A stretch of 64,000 nt of DNA, taken from contig CM055905.1 in the NCBI GenBank assembly GCA_029582155.1, forward strand, positions 67,539,618 to 67,603,617. The letters run 5' to 3'. Origin of the DNA: Panopea generosa (taxonomy: Eukaryota; Mollusca; Bivalvia; Adapedonta; Hiatellidae). The position numbers and the translations under genes were made by a program. A model generated the notes under the pieces. It made no database searches and had not been told where the DNA came from. It worked only from the letters and a program-made list of their open reading frames with translations. Numbering within the stretch: the first letter of the stretch is position 1; the number at the start of each line of letters is the position of its first letter. This document shows, piece after piece, positions 24,605 through 38,600 of the stretch.

Positions 24605-24825
24605 CCAGTAATGAATACGGATATTACCGTTATGTATACGGACATTACCGTTATGTATACGGACATTTCCGTAATGTATACGGACATTGCCGTAATGTAT
24701 ACGGACATTACCGTAATGTATACAGACATAATAGTAATGCATGCGGACATAACCGTAATGCATACGGAGATTACCATAATATCTACGGACATTTCCGTAA
24801 TGTATACGGACATTACATAGAACTA
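24605..24825. repeat. 21 bp palindromic minisatellite
   Basis: About 10 copies of GTATACGGACATTACCGTAAT. Each unit combines the palindrome GTATAC with CATTAC-C-GTAATG, so both strands read almost alike and both give open frames. Confidence 0.9.
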
Positions 24826-25264
24826 AACGGAATAAATGAGTAAGACATACACAATAATGCGTCTTATTTATCTCTCACCACTCAGGCCATTATACATTTA
24901 TTGCTAGTGTATCATCAATTTTTTTCTTAAAAAGAGAGAGGTGGGGCAATTTATGTGTAGCTAAAGTCATATTCTGAAAATTTCAACTTCAACAATAACA
25001 TTGTTAAACATCCACAAGCTGTGTAAACAAATACGTGCATTTCGGATGACTAAAAAGAGGACAATTATTAAAATGTGTCTGTGATTGGAAAATCACCTGC
25101 TTAAACAGTACAAAATATCAATTCTTTAACTGGAAATTCGATAGAAAATTTAAATGGAAACAAAAATTATACCAAACCATTGGACAATAATTTGACATAC
25201 TGTGACCTTTCACTTAGCCCGTATATTACTATCATTATGGTGTTATCCAAACACCGAAAAACAC

Positions 25265-26845
25265 ATAGGAGCGTCCGAGCGGTGCCGAACATCAACATGA
25301 CCTAAGCACCTGTCATGCACCTAGTACTGAGCGGTGTCGAGCATCAACATGACGTAAGCACCTGTCCTGCACCTAGGATTGAGTGATGCCGAACATCAAA
25401 ATGACATGAGCACCTGTCCTGCACCTAGTACTGTGTGGTGCCGAACATCAACATGACGTTAGCACCTGTCCTGGACCTAGTACTGTGTGGTGCCGAACAT
25501 CAACATAACGTTAGTTCCTGTCCTGCACCTAGTTCTGTGTGAAGCCGAACATCAACATGACGTTGGCACCTATCCTGCACAACATAGTATTGAGTGATGC
25601 CAAATACCAACATGACGTTAGCACCTGTCCTGCACCTAGTACTGTGTGATGCCGAACATCAACATGAGGTTAGCATCTGTCCTGCACTTAGTACTGTGTG
25701 ATGCCGAACAGCAACATGACGTTGGCACCTGTCGTGCACATAGTACTATGTGATGCCAAACATTTACATGATGGTTTGCACCTGTCCTGTTCCTAGTGCT
25801 GAATGATGTCGAACATCAACATGACGTTGGCATCTGTCCTGCACCTAGTACTGAGTGATGCCAAACATACACATGACGTTGGCACCTATCCTGTTCCTAG
25901 TGCTCAATGATGTCGAACATCAACATGACGTTGGCACCTGCCCTGCATCTAGAACTGAGTGATGCCGAACATCATCATGACATTGGCGCCTGTCCTGTGC
26001 CTAGTACTGAATGATGCCGAGCATCAACATGAAATTTGCACCTGTCCTGGACCTAGTTCTGAGTGATGTCGAACATCAACATGACGTTAGCACCTGTCCT
26101 GCACCTAGTACTGAGTGATGTCGGACATCATCATGACGTTAGCACATGTCCATAATATAGTACTGAGTGATGCCGTACATCACCATTACGGTAACACCTG
26201 CCCTGCACCTAATACTATATGATGCCGAAAACCAACATGACTTTAGCACATGTCCTTGACCTAGTACTGTGTGATGCCGAACACCAACATGACGTTAGCA
26301 CATGTCCTGCACCTAGTACTTTGTGATGCCGAACATCATCATGACGTTAGCACATGTCCAGCACCTAGTACTGAGTGATGCCGAACATAAACATGACGTT
26401 AGCACATGTCCTGCACCTAGTACTGTATAATGCCGAACATCAACATGACGTTAGCACATGTCCTGCACCTAGTACTGTGATGCCGAACATCAACATGACG
26501 TTAGCACATGTCCTGCACCTAGTTCTGTGTGATGCCGAGCATCAACATGAAATTTGCACCTGTCCTGGACCTAGTTCTGAGTGATGTCGAACATCAACAT
26601 GACGTTAGCACCTGTCCTTCACCTAGTACTGAGTGATGTCGGACATCATCATGACGTTAGCACATGTCCATAATCTAGTACTGAGTGATGCCGTGCATCA
26701 ACATGACGTTAGCAAATGTCCTGCACAGAGTACTGTATGATGACGAACATCACCATGACGGTAACACCTGTCCTGCACCTAGTTCTGTGTGATGCCGAAC
26801 ATCAACATGACGTTAGCACATGCCCTGCGCCTAATACTGTATGTG
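25265..26845. repeat. 52 bp minisatellite
   Basis: About 30 copies with GATGCCGAACATCAACATGA, CGTTAGCACCTGTCCTGCAC and CTAGTACTGTGT. A block containing AAATTTGCACCTGTCCTGGA appears at 26031 and again at 26551, showing segmental duplication within the array. Confidence 0.94.
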
Positions 26846-27689
26846 TTGTTACACGAGCTCATAACAGTAAATAGTTCGTGTATCAATTTAATATTTTCAT
26901 TTTAATGGTGGAAGTGTAACCCCATCATGGATTTTTGTTCATTATTCTATTATAAATAATAAAAGTTTGAAGGCTTGTCGTTCATAGAGAATCCCAAATG
27001 AAAGAAGTGAAACCTACCTTTGACTGTTTGTCAACCTCTGCACTATCAAAATATGATGTGAAAAGTAGGGGTCATGTGTCATATAAGAGATTTTTTTCTG
27101 CTCAGTGTGTACACTGTTGACGAAATGAAAGTAGACTTCCGAAATCATGTATTCATACCCAAATTTCCAAGCATCATTTTTTTTTTTTAAATTCACAATT
27201 CAAACATGACATTGCTATCAAAATATTCAAAATAGACCAATAATGCCATTTAAGTAAAAAAAGAGCATTAAAATAAGGAAAATGGATTTTTAAAGAAGAA
27301 GAGACGAAGATTATTTATAACCGCCATTATGCGACTATCCAACGGAAGCGCTTCCTTTTTTCAATGGCGGTACTATGCCTGAAAAATTAATCTGGATGGC
27401 TGTATGAATTTCTATATAAATGGCTGGCTATAAAAATAGTACATGTTTTGCTACTGTTTTACAAAGGACTTCCACGAATTCTTTGAATACAAGACTATGA
27501 AATCAACCATCTCAACAGAAACGGTTTCAACCATAGATTATATTTAAGGATATAACATATAACACGTTTGGGTGGTAGGAACAATTAACATATATGTAAT
27601 GATAACTTCAGATGATTTAAATGCCAAATTGTATCAAAACGCGGATACTCCAACATAGTTTACTTTTTTTTCTGTACTGTATGCGACAA
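26846..27689. other. Intergenic, no gene seen
   Basis: A stretch near 27312-27360 (ACCGCCATTATGCG, AAGCGCTTCC) resembles, in reverse complement, the repeat unit at 56868-57295. Nothing else was recognised. Confidence 0.35.
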
Positions 27690-27890
27690 TTGGTAGCAAG
27701 GAACGGAATAAACACAATGAGTACAACTATCTGATTAAAGGACCCAATTGTAGCAAGGAACGGAAGAAACACAATGAGTACAGCTATCTGATTAAAGAAC
27801 CCATTTGTAGCAAGGAACGGAACAAACACAATGAGTACAACCATCTGATTAAAGGACCCATTGGAAGTAAGGAACGGAACAAACAGAAGA
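27690..27890. repeat. 57-58 bp tandem repeat, 3-4 copies
   Basis: Copies share GTAGCAAGGAACGGAACAAA, CACAATGAGTACAAC and ATCTGATTAAAG. Confidence 0.85.
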
Positions 27891-27959
27891 CTCGGTATTA
27901 AAGGTATGTTCACGAATGAGAATGGAACATGCAAGTAGTAGATGTTGATGTTGTACATG

Positions 27960-29005
27960 CAGTAGTAGTATTTTGTATTAGAAGTAGTAGGAGTAGTAGT
28001 AGTAATAACAGGATTAGTAGTAGTATTAGAAGTATTAGTAATAGAAGTAGTAGTAATATAAGTAGTAGTAGTAGAAGTAGTAGAAGGAATAGTTGTAGTA
28101 ATAACAGGATTAGTAGTAGTAGTAATAAAAGTAGTAGTAATAATAGCATTAGTAGTAATAGTAGTAGTAAAAGTAGTAGTAGTAGTAGTTGTTATTCAAA
28201 AAGTAGTAGTAGAAGTAGTAGTAGTAGTTCAAGAAGTAGAAGTAGTTGTAGAAGTAGTAATAGAAGGAGTAGTAGTAGTAAAAACAGGGTAAGTAGTAGA
28301 AGTAGTCGTAATAGAAGTAGTAGTAAGAATAGTAGTAGTAATAACAGGATAAGTAGCAGTAGTAGTAGTAGTAATAATAGAAGTAGTAGTAGTAGTATTT
28401 GTAGTACTAGAAGTAGTAGCAGTAGTAGTAGCACAAGAAGTAGTAATAGTAGTAGTAGTAGTAGTAGAAGCAGTAGTAGTAGTAATAGAAGTAGTAAAAG
28501 TAGTGGTAGAAGTAGCAGTAGTAATAATAGTAATAGTAGAAGTAGTAATATAAGTAGTAGTAGTAGTAGAAGAAGTAATAGAAGTAGTAGTAGTAGAAGT
28601 AGTAGTAGCAGTAGTAGTAGTAATAGAAGTGGTAGTAGTAGAAGAAGTAATAGTAGTAGTAGCAATAAAAGTAGTAGTTGTAGTAGTAGTAGTAAAAGTA
28701 GTAGTAGTAATAATAAAATTAGTAGTGGTAATAGCAAAAGTAGTAGTAGTAGTTGTAGTAGAAGTAGTAGTAATAACAGGATTAATAGAAGTAATAGTAG
28801 TAGTAGTAGTAGTAGAAGTAACGGTTACAGTAATAGTTGTAGTAGTAGTAGTTGTTGTAATAGAAGAAGTAGTAAAAGTAATAGTAGAAGTAGTAATAAT
28901 AATAGTAGTTGTAGTAGTTATAATAGTAGTTGTAACAGGAGTTATGATTGTAGTAGAAGTGGTAGTACTGGGAGAGTAGTAATGGATGCAGTAGTAATAG
29001 CTGGA
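27960..29005. repeat. TAG/GTA trinucleotide array, about 1 kb
   Basis: Imperfect AGT/AGA/AAT triplets. Long open frames (a 363-codon serine/arginine-like one on plus, poly-leucine and poly-threonine ones on minus) are translations of the triplets. It sits between the two gene 3' ends. Confidence 0.95.
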
Positions 29006-29070
29006 GAAGTAGTAGTATAGGCACATGAACACCTGAACTAGTTTGGTTTTGTTATTTACCTTAACTATAA

Positions 29071-29076
29071 TTTATT
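29071..29076 (-). promoter_or_regulatory. Candidate poly(A) signal of gene M
   Basis: Plus-strand TTTATT (AATAAA on the minus strand) lies about 280 bp past the gene M stop, just before the TAG-rich array. Confidence 0.3.
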
Positions 29077-29352
29077 ATGATGTTGCATGGAAAATAACAA
29101 GATTTCACATATAACTGATGTTGCATAAACATTCTCATAAGTACACATATAATGATGTTGCATGGAAAACTTTAATGGTACATATATAACTAAATATAAC
29201 TAAAGTTGCAAGGAAAATTTCAATAGTACACATTACAGAATCACGTGACATTTAGAGGATTACAAATGTAAACAATGTACCACGTGCATTGCAAGTAATA
29301 ATTGATGTTTCGTACTCATATATTAAGGTAGGAGTTATGATTTTTGAAGTTT

Positions 29353-29606
29353 TTAATAATTGTTCACTTTGTGGTAAATTAATGTTTCCCATGCTAAATC
29401 ATGACTTTTATCTTCAATGTCTTCTTCATTTATTTCATAAAGAATATGACACTGTTGATGGCTAGACATACTCCCCTGGCAGCGTTTGGTTTTCGCACAG
29501 CGTACCATACAATAGTACCAATCTGGTTCTCCATATTTAGTGTATGTTTTACTGTCACCAAGCCATTTAGCTCTTCTGCCTTCATCAAAGTATGTAATGT
29601 CCTTAT
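29353..29606 (-). CDS. Gene M terminal exon: apple/PAN-like domain and stop
   Basis: Acceptor TGATTGCAG, phase 1 in, TAA at 29353-29355. It encodes DKDITYFDEGRRAKWLGD, WYYCMVRCAKTKRCQGSM, QQCHILYEINEED and ends LIYHKVNNY. The cysteines run C-x3-C-x5-C-x9-C, near-identical in layout to the gene P terminal exon. An ORF continuing upstream to 29934 is intron read-through. Confidence 0.76.
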
Positions 29607-32600
29607 CTGCAATCACAAAACAATCAACCGTCATACCCATGCTAGAATTAAGGTAAATGATTGCCATAATAATTACTGGACAAAATAGCCAAGAGTTAAA
29701 CACCATTTTGAAGTAAATGTTCACCTGTACATAAAGTCTGATGTATTTGGTACCAAAACAACAGAGCACATTAAGCAATATGTAAATACCAGGGATGCGT
29801 TTCACAACAAAACTTCTGACAAAAATCGTCGTAAACGTATACCAACAAGTATTCATATTTTGTTTAAATTTCATCCAAGTGAAACCAAGTTGGCTCAAAT
29901 CATACAGAATGTTAAATATTTTCTGACTATACAATCATTTTAAACGTCGATCAAAATTTGAACACACAGTTGAGAAATTATCAAATTGACTGACGTCGAT
30001 TTCCATCGTAAGTTATTTTGTGAAACGCAGCCCAGATACATTTTCATCTTCAATGTGTACTTGAAACATCGAAGAAGCTAAGCTACGTTGGGGGACAAAT
30101 TTCTACAATCTGATCACCTCGGCCTTCATGCAACGCAATATTATACGGAGGATACGGAAAAACCTGATGATTCACGATTAAAATTCCTATAGGCTTTGGG
30201 GAAGGCTTGGCGTATAAATCTTATAAATGTAACATTTGTGCAGAAACTGGGCATTGTTTCATGCGTATTCTTTTAAACTAAGGTTTTTAAGTTTGAAACA
30301 GTTTTCCAACATATGTTGTTCAGGCATGCTGTTGGAACAGCTGGTCTCACTGCATGAAATAGGAAATAGTGTTGAACAATAGTTAGTCTAATACTACAGG
30401 TGTTTGAAACCTTATACTATTAATTGTATTTCTGCCTGAAAGGACAAGGTTCACTAAGCCCCAATATCGGCTCTGTCAAATGCATTTCTTTTAATAACGT
30501 ATTTGTTAGCAAATATACGTGTCATTGTATTAAATATACTTTATTCTTTTAAAATATGTTTACGTTTTTCTATTTAAAGAATACCTCGAAAGACGGTTAA
30601 ACTTAAGGAAAATGATAATTTTCCCCCAAATTGTCCTATTTTTGGCACTTAAATAGTCTTTTTGATTATGAAAAGCATTCTTACCACACAAATATATTTA
30701 TTCTGATAAGTGCCTGGTACACTTTAAGTAATATGTGTATTGTCTTGGGCCAAGAGTGTCGTCACTGCTAAAACTATGATGTAATTATCTAAAATGGCTA
30801 AAATATTGCATATTTTCGATGTTCATGTACAGTTTAATGATATTGTATTAAGCGAAAAACGTAAATATGAAAAACAAAGCTAAAATTTTTTAAAAGAATA
30901 AAGCATAATTAAAATAAAAAACTACAACTTTTGCAAAACAAATACGGTTTGATTTTATTGAATTATATAGGGTAATTTTAGGGGTTCGTGAACATCGTCC
31001 ATTACGAATCATCAGGCAGGAAGCCGGTGAAAGACTGAATATAATTTAGTTTTAACAACATTATTTAACATAGCTTGAAGCTAAGTTGTTTCACATTGAA
31101 GACACAGTTCCATACAGAATATTCCGTTATAAGTTGCAGATTATTGCTCCAAAACCTTGACACGGATCATCTGTATTACCAAATATAACTTATTTGTACA
31201 ATAATATCAATATAGAATATATACGACAGTTTCTAAAATTTGGATTTACCTTGTAATGGAAAGAACACAGGGTTATCGATCATGATCCAGTTTCTGTTTA
31301 AAATTACACAAAATTCCATGTGTATCTGATTGTACAATATAACCCAGTCGGGCCACCAAAAGTCGCCTAATACATTTTTACTGAGACTGAATTTAATTCT
31401 TCCGATCTGAAAAACAAGACAATATAAGGTTATTTTACAATGATTTGTACAGTATTGGAATATACGTATTGTACGAGTACGTATTGTGGTGAAAACCATA
31501 TTGGACGAGACGTCGTACAATACGTACGAGTACAATATATTCCCATATTGTACAAAACACTGTAAAATGATATTTTTATTCTGTACCTCAATCTGAAAGA
31601 AATTTAGCAAATGAGTAAAGAAAAAACAAGATCCATTTTAATAGATAAACCGTGTGTTCAAAGCCGCAGACGAATACTGAAGTTGCAATGTCAGATATCC
31701 CGAGTTTTTCAACGTCATCGTCATGCCTTGGTCCAAATATGCAGACAGAAAAAACATTGGGTTAATTTGATTGTTTTTTAGATGGTTTGATGGCACGCCT
31801 TTATTTTTTTGACAATTCTGCCCATTTTATTGAAAGGTATCACTACGCATATTAAAACTGTTATAGCTTCGTCAAACAGTACCCAATGTCATCCAAACTT
31901 AACAGATTTATACAGATCTAATCATTACGGCGTAAGAATCTTGCTACAGTTGTGTAAGGCAGGTAATTCTTTAAAGATATACCTAGATGTATTGTTTCGG
32001 TTATTCTGTATCGTAGCTAGGCAAAACAGCCTTTTATTGATACACCATCGCCAAAACATATTAATATTTCTTCTTCTTCTTCTTCTTCTTCTTCTTCTTC
32101 TTCTTCTTTTTAATACTGTGCTCCTCTGGAGCATAATCGCACATTGTAATTTAAATGTGTATATTTCTTACCAATGCTGTGTTGAATCTTTTAAAATTTG
32201 AGGTAGTGAATAATCAACTAGTGGAGCGTGGTTCCTTGGTAGAACTTCGGATCAAGAATCGAAGGTGGTATCTATGTACAAGACATATTGTCCACATATG
32301 CTTAATACTGGTTCTGCACAGAAAGACTTCAAGCGTGATTTGTATCAGACATAATAATTGTTTCGCAATAAAAGTAAATTAAATTAGTTTTAACTAACTA
32401 ATGACCAAATAAATTGGGATTTTAACGCATCGAAAATGGGCACCACTACATGATTGAATATATTTATATATAACATGTAGGACAGTTTATGATCAATACT
32501 TGTATTCATAGCTTATAGTGTTTCCAGGCCTTATAACCGATGATTGTGTCTACTTTTCCTGCAAATACTACATACGTGTTGCTATATATAAAGCAATTCA

Positions 32601-35600
32601 AAGATTATATACACAAGATTCATACACATTAGTGAAATTGTTTATAGTTGGTATTTGTTGATGTTATTTTGTGTTTTGCGTCGTTTTAAACATTTTTTTT
32701 CAGTCATATCACGACGGTGTCTACTTGAGACGGTATTCTTTAAAATGCTGAACGCGAAGTGAGGAATCTACTAGTACCATTTTTTAAGTATTGCTATGAC
32801 CAGACCGGACGCAATACCCCTAGATTTCAGGATTTTTCCCTCTCACCGCTAAGGTCGTAAGTTCGAGTCCCGCTTGGTCCGAATACTTTTTGTGAGAACG
32901 TTTGCCAGTACTTGCGGAAGGACAGTGGTTCTACTCAGATCTTTTTCAAAACTCATATTAAGAGAGCAGTTCTAAACGCTTCTTATTCATTCCAATCATT
33001 CCGACAAAATTGTTTGTAAATATGTTATATTGTAAGGTATTCGAAATAAAATATTTTTAAACCTAATCCGTACATAAAAAAGGAAAAGTTTCCGAAACTA
33101 ATTAAGTGGTACCTTTCCTACGTATTTTTGTTCCTCATTGAACTCTTTAAGACTGCCAGTATTAAGGTCGTTCCCGATTGAAAAATCTCCTGTTTCACCT
33201 TGATTACCAATGATATTTATTGAGATAGCTGCACTTGTTCCGGCATTCGGTTTATCAGCTGTTTTGATGTGTCCACTGTAAATGCTCACTGAAACATTAT
33301 GAAGGCGTAAATGAATGAACTGTTGTTGTGAACGCAATGGAAAAAATGCGAGTTTTGTACAAGTAAGTGAGTTAGTGAATGAATAAGTGAGTGAGTGAGT
33401 GAGTGAGTGAGTGAGTGAGTGAGTGAGTGAGTGAGTGAGTGAGTGGGTGAGCAATGGAATAATTTCGACATTTTTATGGGGTTTAACGCCATTTTCCATA
33501 CATCTAAGGTTATATATGGGATATCCAGTTGTATTGGTGGGAGAAAGACGACACGTTCAATTACTTTTGAAAAGTGTGTATGTTTTAGACTATTGGATAA
33601 TTTAAAACCAAATGTAATAACGGACTTGTCAGTAAGTATATTATCATCAACTTGAATTGGTATCAAAGTCTTTTCCACATTCGCATGATATAGCATCCTG
33701 TTTTGCAGACGCTTGGTAACCATATAATATCATCATTAGTCTTATGTATCCCAACTGATTAATTGATTGAATATTAAGCGTCTTTTTTATGCCATCGCGG
33801 GCCAACAGACGATCAGTTAACCTGTTTCCTGGGGTTAACCAGTACTCGAGCAAACCCCATCTCCGCAAGTAACTGATAACTTTCCCACTTGAATCAGTGG
33901 TGAGAGATGAATGACAATGAGACATTATGTCGTATATCAATCATCACAGACACTGGTGCCGGGCGGGGGTTTCGAACTCACGACCCCTGGACTGATAGTC
34001 AGACGCGAAACCAACTGAGCTAATCGAGCCCGGCTGATATATTCAAAATCAGGTCCATTAACCGCCAATGAAAAAAACAGCGGATTTTTTGCCTGTCCCA
34101 CAATACATAGCAATTGAACAATTAATAAACTATGACGTCATTCAATATTTTCCTGAAGCAACTGACCAGTTAACGTACTCAAATGTGATGCTTTTTAACG
34201 GACCCAACCGGGAGAGTTGGGTCCGTACTACAGACTAATATCATCTTTCAGTGTTAGCATTGCAACATAGCTATACATACCAAGAAAGTATGGCGCAATT
34301 CTGAACATTTATTTCTATTTTAGCTGTTTATACCCCGAAACTGAGGCAGAATAATCTAAAACCATTTAAACATAAATGTTAAGTAAATGTTCAATTAGGG
34401 TCAATAAGGGTCTGCTGTCGGAAACCTAAATATTATTTTTCTGTATAAATGAGTTTAGAATAAACATACTGGCAAGTGATCAAGGTAACAGGGTTTACCA
34501 AGTTAAAAGAACGTAAAAAAACAAAACTGAACTACAGACGATATAAAGATGACCTCTATATATATATTAGAGGTCGACTTAGGTCGAGTTTGCATAAGCA
34601 AAGTCACAAGTAAACTTATAAAAAGTATCAGCTTGAATTTGCAGCTGACCTTAATGAAACGATGAAAGGTCAATGTCATATGTTTTATTTACTCTCTCTC
34701 GTTAGTACTCGTAATACATTTTCAAATTGGACAGAAGTAATTTTACACTGGGCATTGCTTAATCGTTTATACAGTGCAATTATGTTTCTGCTGTAATAAT
34801 TTAAATTAAATGCTTCGTCTCATCTTGAAGATGCTCTTTTTTGCCGTTAATTAAAACAAATAGAAACATGATCTGATATAAGGCTATTATTAACCTATAC
34901 TTTTGTTTTTGTTTGTTTAAAGCCTTACATTCGCAACTGGTTCCCTGTTTACATGTACATTTCCCGCTATGCATGTCGGGTCCTTTAAAACAAAATACGC
35001 CTTCCATCGAACAATCAGCGTCTGCTGTACATGCACTTCCTAAAACTGCAATTTAAATACAAGAACTTTTACTGTACATCATAAATGGACGACGATTCTC
35101 TCTGTGTAATAAAACAGAAATTGAAATACACAAGATACGCGTTAGGCTTGTCTCTATAAACATCATACATTGCTTTCAACATCTGACCACACTGATCTTG
35201 AAACCTATTTCAATTTATTTTTTCAAAAACAGTAAATATCATTTATAGTCAAACCTCTATATGCGGCCACCTCTATTAAGCAGCCACTTTTATTAAACAG
35301 TACTATTTGTTATTTCCCGTTGATATATTTTCAGGCCAAATTAACATACATTTAACAACAACCTGTATTAAACAAACACTTTTAATTTTTATTTGATTGA
35401 CTGTTTAAGACAGGTTTTACTGTTACGGTATATATAACGGCCGTAAACATGTATATTTCATGTTCATTTATACTTTATTCCACTGATTACCTCAACAAAA
35501 AACCATAACATGCTGCCATTTGACTGCATACAAAAGCGATCACTATGTTTCGAAACAGAACCTTGGTGAATTAACAGGTCAATCAACCAGAAAAGTTCAC

Positions 35601-38600
35601 AAAATTGTCAACCACCGCTTATCAAACATGATTTTGTTTTTTTAAACAACTTTCAAACGTTTCGAAACAGTAAATGACTCGTGTAATTTACCTTTTTGAC
35701 ATTTGCCATTGACATTTTTACTGCCAGGTTTGCATGTACACGTTCCTTGACTACACATCAGATAAAGTGCACTTCCACAATCATTCTTGCTGAAACACGG
35801 AATCCCAATAGCTACAATGACAATGAATTAGTCAATGTTGAAAGGTCAAACCGAAACAGGTCATATAATGAAAAAATAAGAACAATTTTTTGACATAATC
35901 GATCAATAATTACAATGAATTCAGACAAAAACATATTTGCATATTAAATTGTAACTTGCATGTAAAATGACTTTAAATTATATGATACATGCATTAAGGG
36001 TACACGCAATGGTAAAATAAGTAACAAATTGATTTCTTTTTGAATATGAATTATAGTTTGCCCCTATTTTATTTATCTTTACCTGTCAAACACGTGACGT
36101 TATGTGACCACTGTCCATACCAGCAGGTCACTTTAGAGTAGTCAAATATCATATAACCTATAGGACACGTGATCGTCACAGAATCTCCCTGGTAATATAT
36201 GTTCTTCACATCTTGGTCCGTTAGTGTGCCATTAGTAGTTGGTGATGGACATGAAACTTGAAAAGGAATTGTTAGTATGACATTTGTAGATGGTAACGAA
36301 CATAACATGTGTTGTACAGTTTGTCGATGGTAACGGACCAAACAGTTCAAATGACATTATGTTATTATATAATTTGGTGACGGATCGTAAAGTTCAAACA
36401 ACATATGTAATTATACTATTTATCGATGGTAACGGACTAAACAGTTCAAACTGCATATGAAATTATACTATTTGTCGATGGCAACGGACTTAACAGTTCA
36501 AATTGCATATTTTATTATACTATTTGTCGATGATAACGGACTTAACATTTCAAACTGCATATGTAAGTATACTATTTGTCGATGGTAACGGACTTAACAA
36601 TTCAAACTATATATGTAATTATACTATTTGTCGATGGCAATGGACTAAAAAGTTCAAACTGCATATGTAATTATACTATGAAGACGGATGTGTAATTTAA
36701 AAAAATGCACTAATGTCAATGGTAAAGAACGTAACAGTAGCATGTAGAATTGTAGATTAAGTGTAATTAAAATGTGTAATGGTGATGGAGATAACACCTC
36801 TATCAATACTTACATGAAATACTTTTTTATCATTTTCATTATTATGAGACACACATCTAAATTGAAAAAGTTACTTGTAGTACAATCTGTAGATTATGTC
36901 ATGCATAAAATTAATATTTATTTAGGCACATGTTATTATATCACTTTTATTTACCTATGTATAAAAAAGTTAAAATTGAATATAGTCTGTATAGTTTTTA
37001 TCACGATAGCAAAATTCCTCTACTTTAAAACTTTTCCAATCGCACATACTCGGCCAATTACGTCATCCTTCGGTATTCTTAATTAGGGATAATTGGCAAG
37101 GTGGTCCGAATGATACGTCTCACACACAGTTGTGCTCTCTTTTTGCCACGGTAACATGATTCTTGCGCTTTAAAAAGTATTATGTACTTTGGTTTGAAAT
37201 ATTTAAAATGATTAACAGAGGCTGTGATTTCCTGCGCTGCAGATGACTAAAGCAAGAGCTGACATACCACATACTGCAAAACGATATCATTGGTGCTAGA
37301 AATTGGCTTGTATAGGGTATTTCCGAGCATTTGAGTACTTTCCTTTTTAAAAGATCTGATGGTGTCGCTGCACTGTCTTTTAAAAAAGCTGGTTAATCTA
37401 CAAGTTAATGTGCATTATGTGCGGATACATTTCTACAATGATAACACATAATATATGAGGAAAATAAGTTTAACAGTGGAAATCCTAGACCTTATTTAAT
37501 AAAGAGCATATAACAAAATTCAACGATGTAGTGATACCTGATATAGGCGTGTATTTCATGCAATGTCATATAAAAGCACTCCTCACATAACACACTTGTA
37601 TATCCAATAGAAAAACATATTAACTTTACACCACTGTAGATTTGTTAAAATGATATAAATTCACCTCGTTCACAAATACCATCAACTAACTGGAAGGCAG
37701 CGTTACATTTGCATTCTCTACTTCTACAACTCATTGTCATGCTCCCTCCGCAATCCTTCCAGCTGTTACACCGTGTACCGATGACTGTAATAGCAGTAAT
37801 AGACATATAATTGATATCTTCGTGTTTTGGATGTGTAACGTAAACCGTATTATAATTGGCGATTTTAATGTAAGCCTAACTGCGTGAGACACGGTCTAAT
37901 GGGGTTAGCAACGAGAAATTACCATACTTCGGTATGATGCACGCTACACGTAAGTCTCGAAACTATCATTATATCATAAGATATATCTGTTCTAACCTAC
38001 ATGCATGGCATTTTTCTTTAAAAACATCATTTAGTTTTTTATGTGTGTTTACTATAGTCATTATGTTATTCTTCAGTCCATTCGGTATGAAAATCAATTA
38101 ATGTAACGACCTTTGCGTTATAAAAAATAGAAATTTAATGGGGGTGGGGGGGGGGGGGGGGGGTCAGATCAAAATGTTGGTGAAATACGAAGATAAATGG
38201 ACATAAAGTAGTAAACAAAAACACCCTTTCCAATCGAAATTCTTGTAATCCAAATGGAATTAAGTTGAAAATGGAAATTAATATATCCAATCGGATAATT
38301 CCAATTGGAAATTCAAGTTTATAAGAATACAAAGGGTTCAATTTGAAGAATTCGATCAGTATACCATAGTAATATTAGTTTGATATTGTGCAAAATTCCT
38401 TACGTCAAAGTATTTAGACAATTCATGGCAGTTAATTCCAATGATTTATGCCATGTCAGTATTTGTATTTTAATTCAATTTTAATCACATAACACACATT
38501 ACGAAACACAGTGTATGTAACTTTAGTTCGATGAAATTTACTTATACAAAGGCCAGGTGGCGCCCTCCATCAATGGTTAAAGTTACATGCAAAAATATTC

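Noticed and set aside
27929-29020. 363-codon serine-rich open frame and matching poly-Leu/poly-Thr frames on the other strand
   Set aside because: They are translations of a TAG/GTA trinucleotide array; all frames are open because few triplet types occur.
29353-29934. 193-codon open frame as a complete gene
   Set aside because: Only the part up to 29606 belongs to the gene M terminal exon; the rest lies beyond a good acceptor and has no counterpart in gene P.
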